Shown in pieces: positions 47,070 to 60,000 of a stretch of 64,000 nt of DNA. Every line of letters starts with the position of its first letter. The stretch's first letter is position 1. Below the pieces are notes generated by a model. It saw only the letters and a program-made list of their open reading frames with translations, ran no database searches and was not told the origin of the DNA. Source of the DNA: Mytilinidion resinicola. Taxonomy: Eukaryota > Ascomycota > Dothideomycetes > Mytilinidiales > Mytilinidiaceae. Where the stretch lies: assembly GCF_010093595.1 (NCBI RefSeq), contig NW_022985461.1, forward strand, positions 228,454-292,453, read 5' to 3'. The position numbers were made by a program, and so were the translations under genes.

Positions 47070-48773
47070 TCAAGCCGGAACCGCTGCCACCGTCATAGTA
47101 CTTCCCGCCTCCTCACCAAATCCAGCGCCTGGGAATTGTATCGCTCCAGCCCCAAACGGCTTCGATATCGAAAAAGACGTTCTCGACGACACAGCACCCG
47201 ACGACGTCTCAGACGAAATCGCTGCCAACGGCCCAGTCGGTGCTGGCAAACCCACCTGCAGCGTCGGCTTCCCCTCCAAGACCGCAGACTTAGACGCCGT
47301 CTCCCTTGACCTCAAGGGGTCCACCAAGATGAAGGGCTTCGATGTTGGCACCTCCACCGTCAGTATCCTCAAACTCGCCGACAAAGTTTTTGACTTATTC
47401 CTCCCCCGATCCTCGCTGTCCAGATTAAGGTTGCTGCAGAACCCATAAAGGCTCTTACACCCCTCCCCACAGTGCTCAGCCGTGCTACCGCAGTAGCCGT
47501 ACAAACTACAACAGTCCCCGTAGCCCGAGCCCGGACAGAACTTCGACAGCCCGCATGTGCCGTCGTCGGAGAGGATGGCGGGCGCGGGCGCGCAGAAGCC
47601 GGCGGTAGGTTGGCAGTTGTGGGTACAAGCGGCGGTGGCGTTGTGGCTTTTTGATACGCATCAGTTCAGAATGTCGAAGTCAGGAGTGGATAAAGGGGAA
47701 ATGGGCGAAGGAAACGAACCATGACCCGTCGCCGCTGCAGCAGACCCCGAAGGCTGATCCGGCGCACGTGTACTCGGAGTCGAAGCCACACACGCCGTTT
47801 GGCGAGGGGGTGAGGTTCAGGGTCGTAGATGTAGACAGCGGTCGAGGAAGCCCAACCATTGAGGTACCCGCAACGACTTTCGTAACCAACGTCTCAGGGT
47901 GCGGTTTCGGCCATATCGGGATGGGGATATGCGGCCTACTTGTGATGCAGTGCCTTGCTGTACACCATCGTTAACAACCAACCCAACCCATCACCACCCT
48001 CCCACCGTGCACTCACCATCCCTCGCCCAAAGCTGCACAGGACTCCACCCCCTCCACCCCCTTCCATCCCCCCTCGCCTCTATCAACACCACCGCATTCT
48101 CGAGCAGATTCGCCCATAGCTTAAAGAACCTTGCCGTCTTATTCGAAAACCCTGCGTTCGTCCAGTTCAACTTGCCCCCCTCGGACGACACCCACCCAGT
48201 CCGGATCGCCTGCGTCGGGTGCGCGGGCGTGAAGGGGATGTTGGCGACACCCTGTGCTACAGAAAGTACCCCAGCGGAAGACTGCAATTCCCCTTTCTGG
48301 ATAGTAAAAGTTTCTGCCTTCGCGCAGGAGGTGGTTGTGTTGCCGTTAGGGAGGATGTAGGCGCGCAGGAGGGAGAGGGCGGAGGTGGTTAGGTTGGGGC
48401 CGGTCTGGATGACTTCGAGGTGGAAGGGGGCGCCGGTGTTGATTTGTTGGTCGGTCCAGAGCCAGGGGCTGAGGGGGAAGGGGCGGGAGTTTAGGGGTGG
48501 AGAGTGGAGTGGGGGATGGATGGGACCGTGGATTGGGCCGTGGATAGGAGGATGGACTGGGGGACGAATGCGAGAGTTTGTGGGTTTTGGAGGATGGATT
48601 GAGGCACGAATGTGAGAGTTGGTGGGGATTGGAGAGATGGGCTTGATAGGCCTGCGGCTGGGAAAGGCAAGTTCGCCATGGTGGAAAGGTGGTGGGATGG
48701 CTTCTGTGCTAATGGAGGTCTGGAGTAGTAGTGATGCCGAAAGGGCACAGAGAAGCTTCGGCTTGAACTGCAT
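47070..48773 (-). CDS. Secreted chitin-binding (CBM18) protein with novel N-terminal domain
   Basis: Three exons on the complement: 48017-48773, 47720-47957 and 47070-47646; introns 59 nt (GTGAGT..TACAG) and 73 nt (GTTCGT..AAAAG); 523 residues. The order is signal peptide (MQFKPKLLCALSASLLLQT), a Pro/His-rich stretch with PPIHGPIHGPIHPP-type repeats, then an unrecognised domain of about 150 residues with N-glycosylation sites (NLTT, NTTT, NWT, NKT). Next is a first hevein-like module (GVCGFDSEYTCAGSAFGVCCS), a linker with several Cys, a complete hevein/CBM18 module (GTCGLSKFCPGSGYGDCCS, then LYGYCGSTAEHCGEGCKS), and a Pro/Ala/Ser-rich tail. CBM18 binds chitin, so the protein should act at the fungal wall or shield it. 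Exon phases agree, but the last intron's donor is non-consensus. Confidence 0.75.
48500..48640. repeat. Coding tandem repeat, His/Pro/Ile-rich
   Basis: On the plus strand GGATGGA/GTGGATTGGG-like words recur at about 12-bp spacing, and a longer unit (GGACGAATGCGAGAGTTTGT and GCACGAATGTGAGAGTTGGT) occurs twice, 45-60 bp apart. They encode the Pro-Ile-His repeats of the chitin-binding protein. Confidence 0.6.
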
Positions 48774-49589
48774 CTTGAATACTGAAGATGCGTAGAGATA
48801 CTCAATTTAATGGGTCGTTGGAGATGGAGATTACGAGAAGTAGGTAAAGTGAAGGTTGGGAGGGCTGCGTGATAGGTTAGTCCTCTTGGGAGGGAGGTTG
48901 CGATGGAGCAATTTCCGTTTACGCCATGGGTGTAACTTTCGGGGTAAGGAATGTGGATATCTAGAATGTGTGCTAGTCTAAGACGAGACATGTAGATCTT
49001 CGACCGAGAGGATCTCAAGTCCATTTTCGAAGGATCTGAGTGGGGTATAACGGGTTTGGCGATCAAACAACGTCTTGTCGAGGAAAGACAGCAGGTGAGC
49101 TTGGGAAGACCTTTCTAGCAATCTGGATCGTTCGACGACCTCTGTAATGGTTAACCAGGATCAAACTTTTAGAAGCAATCAAAGACAAATCTGCATATGA
49201 GAACTGAAAGATAGAAGCCTGTTAGCACGAAGCGAAGACTTTCATGATTACTGTTGAGGGCGAGTGACACGAGATGAAGAGCGAGATGTCATGATATAAC
49301 AAAAGTCAAGGGCTGCCACAGTACAGTAGCAAGATCAAGTTTTACAGTGATAACAGATGTGATTGCAAGCCTAACCAAGGAGTTCATAATGCTATTTAGA
49401 GTAGCTGTGCCCAGGAGTGATGGGCCGTCGAGGGTCAAGATGTTTTAGAAGCAGGGCATAAAAAAGACTTTGTACAGGTCCCCGCAGACGAAAAACACCT
49501 CTACCCAGAGCAGTAGTCAGATTACAAGCAAGGAAATCGCCCGCCAAGTGTGCTATACCCCATGAAGAAGGCGTCTTGAGAGAACCACG
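48774..49589. other. Intergenic, no gene seen
   Basis: Promoter of the chitin-binding gene and 3' flank of the GH72 gene. Confidence 0.55.
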
Positions 49590-51303
49590 TTACAACAGGA
49601 TCATCGCCATACCAGAGAGAGCTGCGCCGAAGACGTAGATTCCGAGCTGCATGAGACCGACGTTGAAGCTGGGAACGGTGACAGCGCCGGCAGCACCGGT
49701 CTTGGTGGCGGAACCAGAGGCGCTACCTGCGGCAGCACCAGTGGGAGCGGAGGTGACAGTTCCAGTTCCAGCGGAACCAGCCTGGCTCATGAGGGCCTTG
49801 CAGTTGCCAGTAGCGGCCGCGGTTGCCTTGGTCGAAGCCGAGCCGCTGAAATCGCATCCACCGGTGGACTGGCTGTTGGCATACTGGTTGAGAGCAAAGT
49901 TGAGCTGCTCAGTGGCATTGCACATGCCGTACGCACCGTAGACACCAGTTGTGCCGTTGTGGGCGATGCCAGCGCATGGGGAGCCGTCGAGACCACAGAC
50001 GACGCCGAAAAGGTCACCGTAATCGTCCTCGTTCACTGAACTGTCAACAACGCAGGTGAGTGAGTCCACCATGCAGCCGCACAGCGCTGGGTTGGCCGCA
50101 GGTGGGAGAGGGGTCGCCTTGGCTGCCCAGGTGGTTCCCTCGACAGAAGGGCAGTCACGGACTTTGGTGTTGGTCGGTGTGTAATCAGCCATCGTCACGC
50201 CGCTTGGGGTGACCTTGGCGATTTGGGAGGATAAGTTGTTGAAGTCGACGAGCGTCTTCGCTGTGTCTCCACTGACACTGACTAAGCCTGGGCGCATGTT
50301 AGCTTTTGAATACTGTATCTCCGTTTAAAACTTACCGAAGTTGTTGGCCTCCTGGAAGTACATGTAGACGATACCTCCAGACCAGACGCCGGTCATCTGG
50401 CTACCGTAAAGGGCTGCCACCTCGGTGAACTTGCGGGGTGAGGGGGTATTGCAGCCGTACTCGGCGAAGAAGACTGGGACTGTGTAGTTTTCGAACTCCT
50501 GGGTGCGCACATTATATCCAGATTCTTGAAAGCTGGAATCACCGCACCAGGAGTAGATGTTGTAGCCCCAGAAATCAATTGCATCTGCGACATCGTCCCC
50601 GCAGTTGAAGTAGTCGGCGAGAGGCCCACGGATGGAAGCATCGTCGTTGGTAGCATAGCCCACGCCAATTGTCCTGTAGCCCTTCTGCTTGATGTAGGCC
50701 TTTGTGTCACGCACAGCGGCCTTGACGAACGCGCTCGCGTCGGTGTTGTTGGGGGCGTTTGAGACTTCGTTACCGGCAAAGAAGCCGAGAACGTTGTCGT
50801 ACTTCTGCATCACGTCGACAACGCTGGTGTAGCGGGTGTACAGATCGTCAGTCCATCCGGGGTCGTCACGGTTGATAGACTCGCCCGGCTGGGACAAGTC
50901 GGCAATCACGTAGATGCCAGCATCGGCCAACTTGCCCATGCAGTAGTCATGGCTGCCGGTGGGGTCGATGGCATAGACACGGACAGTGTTGGTATTGAGT
51001 TTGATGAGGTTAGGGATATCGCGGTCGCAGCCCGAGTTGTCTGTGAGCGGGTCGACGTATTTGACGGCGACGGTGGCAGAGCTGTTGGTGCTGACGTCCT
51101 GCTGGTACGCGACACCCTTCATGAAGAATTGGGTGCCATTAGTCTTGTAGAAGAACTTGGAGCCCTGGTTTGCCAAGATCAGTCGTCTGTGAGAGAGCAA
51201 TCGGGGCCGGAGACGCTACCTTGATAACGATCGGGTCGATGGCGGCAGACGCGGACGACACGAAGAGGGCCGCAGCGGCGGCAGCAATTCCGAAGCCTTT
51301 CAT
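49590..51303 (-). CDS. gel: GPI-anchored beta-1,3-glucanosyltransferase (GH72 plus CBM43)
   Basis: Three exons on the complement: 51220-51303, 50336-51164 and 49590-50287; introns 55 and 48 nt; 536 residues. A signal peptide ([20 protein letters not shown]) is followed by the GH72 catalytic domain starting [21 protein letters not shown]. The two catalytic glutamates are in GNEVSNA (E161) and FFAEYGCN (E263), positions matching Gel1/Gas1. A Cys-rich CBM43/X8 module follows ([37 protein letters not shown]). It ends with a Gly/Ala/Ser/Thr linker and a hydrophobic GPI signal ([23 protein letters not shown]). The enzyme cuts and re-joins beta-1,3-glucan chains made by glucan synthase, so it elongates and branches the wall. 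FKS1 is the next gene, transcribed in the opposite direction. Confidence 0.95.
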
Positions 51304-54064
51304 TGTGATGTTGGCGAGGGTTTCTGACCAGAGAAACCGTCGAGAAGATGTTGTTGTGGAGCAGCGCTCTGGAGACCAGCGAAGGTGATACTCTGGGCCG
51401 CGCGTGCGTTGGTGGTTACTGTTGTTGGTGTACAGTGAAGTCGCGAGGCGACAGCAAACGAAAGTCGCGACTGGTCAATGAGTGTGTCGAAATGGCTTAA
51501 AGATTAACTATTGAGTATGGCAGCGAGAGAATAACAGACGGGCCACGACAGAAACACTCCAGCAACGGTGGAGTGGTGGGAGTGCGGCGGGCGACTTTGA
51601 CACTGTTTCTCAGGGGACCGTCCTGCTGCGCCAGTGCCTTGTTTCGGCCTAGCTGCAGCATTTGACGCGCAATCCGCAACACCAGTGCTGGGCGGCGAGC
51701 AGATCTCCCCCGGCGCGATGGATTTGATTTCGATTTCTATTTCTGACCGGCCTCCAGCTTCTACGGCTCCATCCGCGGCAATCATGCTGAACATGATGTT
51801 GACGCGGTCAATTGCTGTCGGCCAGCGAAGCAGCTGTAGAATCGATGGATTGCTCGGCCTTGCAACGGCGCCTGCAATTCACCTCGCGCACACGAAACAG
51901 ATGGTCTGACTGGAACGTGAAGACGAAAACCCCTCGGTTTGAAGAGGTGACGGATGACCAATCGCTGCATGCGTACCTCTGATCCCGCGAACCGACCTCA
52001 GGTGCGCGCAGCGGCGGAGTGTCAAGAGCCGCAGTCGTTTGAAGCTGCAGAGCATTGGTTCGTGTGGGCAGAGATATCTATGTAGGTTATGTACTTTTCT
52101 ACTTACTTGGCATATAGCTCTTCAAAGGTTAGCCTCACGCCTCAAGACCGTCCACGTAGCCAAGACTGTCCCCTAACTTCTCGACGTTTCTCCCGTCGTC
52201 AAGGCCTCGCAGCTAGCGTGCCAGGAGCTATTCTTGATTTCATCTCGGACCAGGGCCCATGCTGGCTGGTGTTGCAGGCATGGGCCTCATGGGGAACGCC
52301 GTCATTAGGCTTGACGTGGCTTGGTAATGCAGGCACCGCAGGCAGACAGGGCTCGCGAAGGAGAAAGCAGCTCCACCGCGGCTCGGAATCGAAGGATGCA
52401 ATCGAATTCTGCAGCAGAGACAAGGCCAAAGCAGCAGCGGCACTGTGATTGGCGAGCCTTTCGCATCCCGGCGCATCCGAAGCTGAGGCTCTACCGGGGG
52501 CTTGCACCGCCATCAAGCCCCTTTTCGTCGCTCCACCACAACCGGCCGGACGAACGTTTGGACAGGGATGCACGACAGCGGGCCGCCACCACATCATGCC
52601 TGGCCAGCGATAGTGGATCAGTGCCCTCTTATCAAAACGGGCCAAGCCTGATCCGAGGGGTGAGAGGCTGGCAGGCAATAGTGGCAGGTTAGGACAGGTC
52701 CGAACAGGCCAGCAGCAGAATCCTGCACACTTGATGCTGCAGACATGCAGCCGACACGGGTTCCGGGCGATTTGACAGGCGCGGAGGACGAGTTTGGGCG
52801 GGCAGACGGGCAAGTCGTGACGTCGACGGGCATGCATTATCGAGGGCTGGTCGAGGGCTGGTCGAGGGCTGGAGCACAGTGGGAGGGTCGCGAAAAAACC
52901 CACGGCGATGGCGGGGATAAGGCCTTTTCATCTTCCTAGCGATAGGCTGCTTCCCGGGCGGTTGACTTGATCGCCCTGGAGGGCCGCCGTAGGAGCCCTA
53001 GCATCCGCATTTAGAACGGCGCCTGGTCGCCACCCACGCGCTGGCACGCTGTGATGGATGCGGGGAGCCACTGCAGCGAGCAGCACATCCTCAGCAGCGC
53101 GAACTGCCGGTGGCGACGACGCCGCGGCGGCAGGCTGTCACGGCGAGCGGCGTGGGCATCAATTGACTGCTGTGGCGGCCGTTTCGCTGTCAAGCTTCGA
53201 GCCCGCACGCAAGCTCTCTGCCGGGAGGTTGAGAGGCGGCGCGGTTCTGGCGTCGCCGGCCTCTTCCAACCACGCTGCAGCCCCCTGAGTGGGGCGCCTA
53301 ATCTGTGATAGCAAATCAGCGTGTTGGCCAAAGCAGCTTCTCCCTACTCCTGGCTGGCGTGAAGCGAATCCCCGAGCTCAAAACGAAATGCCATTCCTGT
53401 TCCCCTTTTTGCCCACACCTTCCACTCGTTCGCTCCCTCCCTCACCTGCACCCTCCCCTCTCCCACGCCCGTTGCTTGTCTGCCCGACTCTCGTGCGGTG
53501 CTGTCTGTCTTTCCTGCTGTGCTCCGGCCTGTCTGTCTACGCTGCGAATTGCTGCGTGCTATCCGTAGTGCATCGGTGAATCAGGAGAAGGTCCGCCAAT
53601 CACGCCGTGCGAGGAAGCCGCAACTCACATTCCGCAGCCGCGCGTCGCTCCAGAGACCTGCACCAACACTCGACGCTTCTCTCGCTCACACCAACAGCTC
53701 TGCTTCGCGCAAGCACGAGAGACCCCGACGAGGCTGTGCAGACCCCGCCGCACAGCGACCGCTGACATCCAGGTTTTGGCCCTCTCGCCAAACCACAACA
53801 CTCGCTCCAAAACCACAACAACACATCTGCCACTCGTTCGCACCTAACTCGCGCACCCTACGACCACCGTCCCGAAGACGCCGTTATCTGCAAATTGGCT
53901 GGTCCTGATGTTCACTGTTTGAGGTACGCCGCTCTCCGACCGCCCGTGTTTCAGGCTTGCTCCTGGCCTCCGCCTTGCATTCCTCGCCCAGTCCAGCCGG
54001 CTTCCAGCTCATTACTAACATTGCCGCCCGCAGACCCGTAATTCATACCTAATTCCTCCTCAAG
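51304..54064. promoter_or_regulatory. 2.76-kb region between divergent GH72 and FKS1 genes
   Basis: No gene supported. GC-rich, with many chance frames. A pyrimidine-rich tract at about 53394-53545 (CCTCCC and CTGTCTGTC runs), then CA-rich sequence up to the FKS1 ATG, resembles the promoter and long 5' UTR of a highly expressed fungal gene. A 9-10-bp unit (GTCGAGGGCTG) is repeated three times at about 52840-52871. Confidence 0.5.
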
Positions 54065-57000
54065 ATGTCCGGACATCCACCAGGAGGGCACTACGAAGAG
54101 GGCTATGGCCAGCCCGCGCAGCACGGCCAGGACTATTACCAAGATGACCAGTACGGCCATTACGATAATAACCAGGGCGCTGCACACGGCTACGCCGAAG
54201 GCCACCAAGGCGAGGCCTACTACGACGAAGCGTAGGTTCCAGTCGCTGAGCAGTGAATGTCCCGATCGCAGGCTTACCAAAACAGTGGCTATTACGATGG
54301 CCAGCAGCAAGGCCATGCCCAGGGCCATTACCCGCAAGAGGGCTACTACGAAAACGGCCAGCAGGGACAGTACCAGGACGAGTACTACAATGACCAGTAC
54401 TACGACCAGGGCGGTGCCGCCGGCCAACAAGGGTATGAACAAGGTGGTTATGGGTCTGTCCCGCCATTGTCCTTTCCCACCACCTTCGATGCTAACTGTT
54501 CCACAGCGCTAAGCCCAAGCGTCGCGGCCACGACTCCGAGGAAGATTCAGAGACATTCAGCGACTTCACCATGAGGTCCGACATGGCTCGTGCCGCCGAC
54601 ATGGACTACTACGGTCGCGGAGACGAGCGCTACAACAGCTATAATGAGGGCGGCCGTGGCTACCGACCTGCTTCGTCTCAGGTGTCCTACGGTGGAAACC
54701 GATCATCGGGGGCGTCCACCCCCATCTACGGCATGGACTACACCAACGCTCTTCCTGCCGGCCAACGCTCTCGAGAGCCGTACCCAGCCTGGACCGCCGA
54801 AGCTCAAATCCCGCTTACCAAAGAAGAGATTGAGGACATTTTCTTGGACTTGACTGCCAAGTTCGGTTTCCAGCGCGATAGCATGAGGAACATGTACGAT
54901 CACATCATGACGCTACTGGACTCGCGCGCGTCTCGGATGTCGCCCAACCAGGCTCTGTTGTCCCTGCATGCTGACTACATTGGCGGCGAGAACGCCAACT
55001 ACCGCCGCTGGTACTTTGCTGCCCATCTTGATCTCGACGACGCCGTTGGCTTTGCCAACATGAAGCTTGGGAAAGCTAGCCGGAAAACTCGAAAAGCCAG
55101 GAAAGCCGCAAAGAAGGCCGCTGGTGATGCTACCAACGAGCAGGAAGCGCTGGAGGCCCTGGAGGGTGACAACAGCCTCGAGGCCGCAGAGTACAGGTGG
55201 AAGACTCGCATGAACCGCATGTCTCAGCACGACCGTATTAGACAAATCGCTCTTTACCTCCTCTGCTGGGGTGAGGCCAACCAAGTCAGGTTCATGCCTG
55301 AGTGTTTGTGCTTCATCTTCAAGTGCGCAGACGACTACCTCAACTCTCCTGCGTGCCAGGGCAGCACTGAACAAGTCGAGGAATTCACTTACCTGAACAA
55401 CGTCATCACCCCTCTGTACCAGTACTGCAGAGACCAGGGCTACGAAATCCAGGACGGCAAGTACGTTCGTCGTGAGCGTGACCACGCTTCCATCATTGGC
55501 TACGACGACTGCAATCAGCTCTTCTGGTACCCCGAGGGTATTGAACGCATCGTTATGGAAGACAAGTCGCGTATTGTCGACGTGCCTCCTGCCGAACGCT
55601 ACATGAAGTTGAAGGATGTGTTGTGGAAGAAGGTCTTCTTCAAGACCTACTACGAGCGACGCTCCTGGTTCCACATGTTGGTCAACTTCAACCGTATTTG
55701 GATCATTCACGTCACCATGTTCTGGTTCTACACTGTCTACAACTCGCCTACCATTTACACGAAGGGCTACCAACAACAAACCAACAACAAGCCCAACCGA
55801 GCTGCATGGTGGTCGGCCGTCGCTTTGGGCGGAACTCTTGCTTCTCTCATCATGATTTTCGCTACACTCGCCGAATGGTTCTACGTACCGCGGAAATGGG
55901 CAGGTGCTCAGCATTTGACCAAGCGTTTTCTGTTCCTTCTTGCTGTCTTCGCTGTCAACATTGCCCCTAGCGTCTACGTCTTTGGCGTTACCCAGACTGG
56001 CAAGATTGCGAACATCATCAGTGTGGTTCAGTTCCTCATCGCTCTTATCACGTTCATCTTCTTTGCAGTGATGCCTATTGGAGGTCTCTTTGGCAGCTAT
56101 CTGACGCGCAACTCTCGTCAGTACGTCGCCAGTCAGACCTTCACCGCGAGTTATCCTCGGCTGAAAGGAAATGACATGTGGATGTCTTATGGTCTTTGGG
56201 TTCTGGTATTCGCCGCCAAGATGGCCGAGTCCTACTTCTTCCTTACCTTGTCGCTGAAGGACCCCATCCGCATCCTTGCTCCCATGAGGATCGATAATTG
56301 TATTGGGGACCAGATTGTCGGCAAAGTCCTCTGCAAGTATCAACCTCAGATCCTCTTGGGGCTGATGTTCTTCACCGACCTTATCCTCTTCTTCCTAGAT
56401 ACATATCTGTGGTACATCATTCTCAACATGTTGTTCTCCGTCGCCCGATCTTTCTACCTCGGTGTTTCGATCTGGACGCCATGGCGAAACATCTTCTCGA
56501 GATTGCCCAAGCGTATCTATTCCAAAATTCTCGCTACGACCGACATGGAGATTAAGTATAAACCCAAGGTATTGATCTCCCAAATCTGGAACGCCGTTGT
56601 CATCTCCATGTACCGAGAACATCTTCTGGCAATCGATCATGTACAAAAACTGCTGTACCACCAGGTTCCTTCCGAGCAGGAGGGGAAGAGGACTCTCCGT
56701 GCTCCAACATTCTTCGTCTCTCAGGAAGATCATTCGTTCAAGACTGAATTCTTCCCTGCTCAGAGCGAAGCCGAGCGGCGTATCTCGTTCTTCGCACAGT
56801 CTCTATCCACCCCAATCCCGGAGCCGCTCCCTGTGGACAACATGCCGACTTTCACTGTCATGATTCCTCACTACAGCGAAAAGATCCTTCTATCTCTTCG
56901 TGAGATCATTCGTGAGGACGAGCCTTACTCCCGCGTCACCTTGCTGGAATATCTTAAGCAGCTCCATCCTCATGAATGGGACTGCTTCGTGAAGGACACC

Positions 57001-60000
57001 AAAATTCTTGCGGATGAGACATCGCAATTCAACGGCGACTATGAGAAGAACGAGAAGGATTCCGCCAAGAGCAAGATCGACGATCTTCCGTTCTACTGCA
57101 TTGGTTTCAAGTCTGCCGCGCCTGAGTACACTCTGCGAACTCGTATTTGGGCTTCTCTTCGCTCCCAGACTCTCTACCGCACCATTTCCGGCTTCATGAA
57201 CTACAGTCGTGCTATCAAACTGCTCTACCGCGTCGAGAACCCCGAGGTTGTTCAGATGTTTGGAGGCAACTCCGACAAGCTTGAGCGCGAGCTTGAGCGC
57301 ATGGCTCGCCGAAAGTACAAGATCGTGGTCTCTATGCAACGGTATGCCAAGTTTTCCAAAGAAGAGCGCGAGAACACCGAATTCCTTCTCCGTGCTTATC
57401 CTGATCTGCAAATCGCCTATCTTGATGAGGAACCTCCTGTCAACGAGGGTGACGAACCGCGTCTGTACTCCGCTTTGATCGATGGACATTCGGAACTCAT
57501 GGACAATGGCATGCGACGACCCAAGTTCCGCATCCAACTCTCCGGTAACCCAATTCTTGGTGATGGCAAATCAGACAACCAGAACCACTGCATCATCTTC
57601 TACCGCGGAGAGTACATCCAGCTCATCGATGCCAATCAAGACAACTACCTCGAGGAGTGCCTGAAGATCCGAAGCGTCCTTGCCGAGTTTGAGGAAATGA
57701 CCACCGACAATGTTTCTCCCTACACCCCAGGAATCCCTAATGCAAACTTCAACCCCGTCGCCATTCTTGGTGCTCGCGAGTACATTTTCTCAGAGAACAT
57801 CGGTATTCTTGGTGATATTGCCGCCGGAAAGGAACAGACATTCGGTACTATGTTCGCACGTACACTGGCTCAAATTGGTGGCAAGCTGCATTACGGTCAT
57901 CCTGATTTCCTCAACGGCATCTTCATGACTACCCGTGGCGGTGTGTCCAAGGCCCAAAAAGGTCTTCATCTCAACGAGGATATTTACGCTGGTATGAACG
58001 CTCTGCTCCGTGGAGGTCGCATAAAGCATTGCGAGTACTACCAGTGTGGTAAGGGTCGTGATCTTGGGTTTGGCTCTATTCTCAACTTCACCACCAAGAT
58101 CGGTACCGGCATGGGCGAACAGATGCTTTCTCGCGAATACTACTACCTTGGCACCCAGCTTCCTCTAGATCGATTCCTTTCGTTCTTCTACGCACATCCC
58201 GGCTTCCACATCAACAACTTGTTCATCATGCTTTCGGTCCAGCTGTTCATGTTCTGTCTTCTCAACTTGGGCGCGCTCAAGCACGAGACCATCATTTGCC
58301 ACTACAACAAGGATGTGCCCATCACCGACGAGCTATTCCCTACTGGCTGCCGCAATCTCGTGCCCGTCTTCGACTGGGTTGCACGTTGTATCGTGTCTAT
58401 CTTCATCGTCTTCTTCATCTCCTTCGTGCCTTTGGTGGTGCAGGAGTTGACGGAACGTGGTTTCTGGCGTGCAGCAACTCGTCTTGCTAAGCATTTCTCC
58501 TCGCTTTCGCCAATGTTCGAAGTCTTCGTCTGCCAGATCTATGCCAATGCTCTACACACGGATTTGTCCTACGGTGGCGCTCGATACATTGGTACCGGTC
58601 GTGGCTTTGCTACTGCTCGCATCCCATTCGGTATCCTCTACTCCCGCTTTGCCGGACCTTCTATCTACATCGGTGCCCGATCTCTGATGATGCTTCTATT
58701 TGCGACTCTGACAGTCTGGGGTCCCTGGCTCATCTACTTCTGGGCGTCCCTGCTGGCTCTTTGCATTTGCCCATTCTTGTTCAACCCGCATCAATTTTCG
58801 TGGACAGATTTCTTCATCGACTACCGCGAGTATTTGCGCTGGCTCTCTCGAGGAAACACCCGTTCGCACAGTGCCTCTTGGATTGGATACTGCCGTCTCT
58901 CGCGAACTCGTATCACTGGTTACAAGCGCAAGGCTCTTGGAGATCCCTCTTCTAAGATGTCGGGTGATGTTCCCCGTGCTCAGTTTGGCAACATCTTCTT
59001 CGCTGAGATTGTTGGCCCGCTAGTGCTGGTTGCTATCACCCTGATTCCATACCTGTTCATCAACGCCCAGACTGGTGTAGCGGACGCAGATCGTAAGAAG
59101 GACAGCAAGAACGCTCCAACGGAAATCAAAGCTACAAACTCGCTCATCCGTGTTGCCCTTGTGGCTTTCGGACCCATTGCCATCAACGCAGGTGTGCTTG
59201 GAGGTCTGTTCGGCATGGCTTGTTGTATGGGTCCACTTCTCAGCATGTGCTGCAAGAAGTTCGGCGCTGTTCTCGCTGCCATTGCTCACGGTGTTGCCGT
59301 CTTCATGCTGCTTGCCTTCTTTGAAGTCATGTTTTTCTTGGAAGGCTGGAGCTTCTCTAAGGCTCTTATTGGCATGATTGCCGTTGTTGCCATTCAGCGG
59401 TTCTTCTTTAAGCTTATCATCGCTTTGGCATTGACCCGAGAATTCAAAGCAGACAACTCGAACATTGCTTGGTGGACTGGCAAGTGGTACTCTATGGGCT
59501 GGCATAGTATCTCTCAGCCCGGCCGCGAGTTCCTGTGCAAGATTACGGAGTTGGGCATGTTCGCTGCCGACTTCATTCTTGGCCACATTATCTTGTTCAT
59601 CATGCTTCCAGCATTGCTTGTCCCTTACATTGATAAGTTCCACTCGGTCATGCTGTTCTGGCTGCGACCTAGGTACGTACTTCTCTCCCATGGAAATTGT
59701 TCCAGCTGCTAACATCTAGCGCAGTCGTCAAATCCGACCTCCCATCTACTCTCTCAAGCAAAGCAAGCTCCGCAAACGACGAGTGATCCGATACTCCATT
59801 CTTTATTTCGTCCTCCTCATAATATTTGTTGCTCTGATTGTGGGTCCGATCGTCGCTGGCAAGTTCCTAACATCACTGCCTACCATTCCCATGGACCTCC
59901 TCCAGCCCACCGGCCTCAACAACAACGATACTAGCGGGTCGCACACTGGTACCGCCAAGAATGGAAAAGCAGCGGCTGCGACATCGAGCTCGGGCAAATT

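Noticed and set aside
46978..47448. 156-codon plus-strand frame
   Set aside because: It is antisense to exon 3 of the chitin-binding gene, which has a clear hevein module and consistent splice phases.
52199..52903. 234-codon minus-strand frame between the GH72 and FKS1 genes
   Set aside because: Pro/Arg/Cys/Ser-rich composition typical of chance frames in GC-rich intergenic DNA; no motif, and frames of similar length occur on the other strand.
53951..54442. Hydrophobic 163-codon minus-strand frame resembling a membrane protein
   Set aside because: The poly-Val/Leu sequence is the reverse complement of the Tyr/Gln/Asp-rich FKS1 N-terminal codons.
54913..56343. Long 476-codon open frame on the minus strand inside FKS1
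   Set aside because: It is exactly antisense to the conserved FKS1 coding frame, has no recognisable domain, and arises from codon bias of the real gene.
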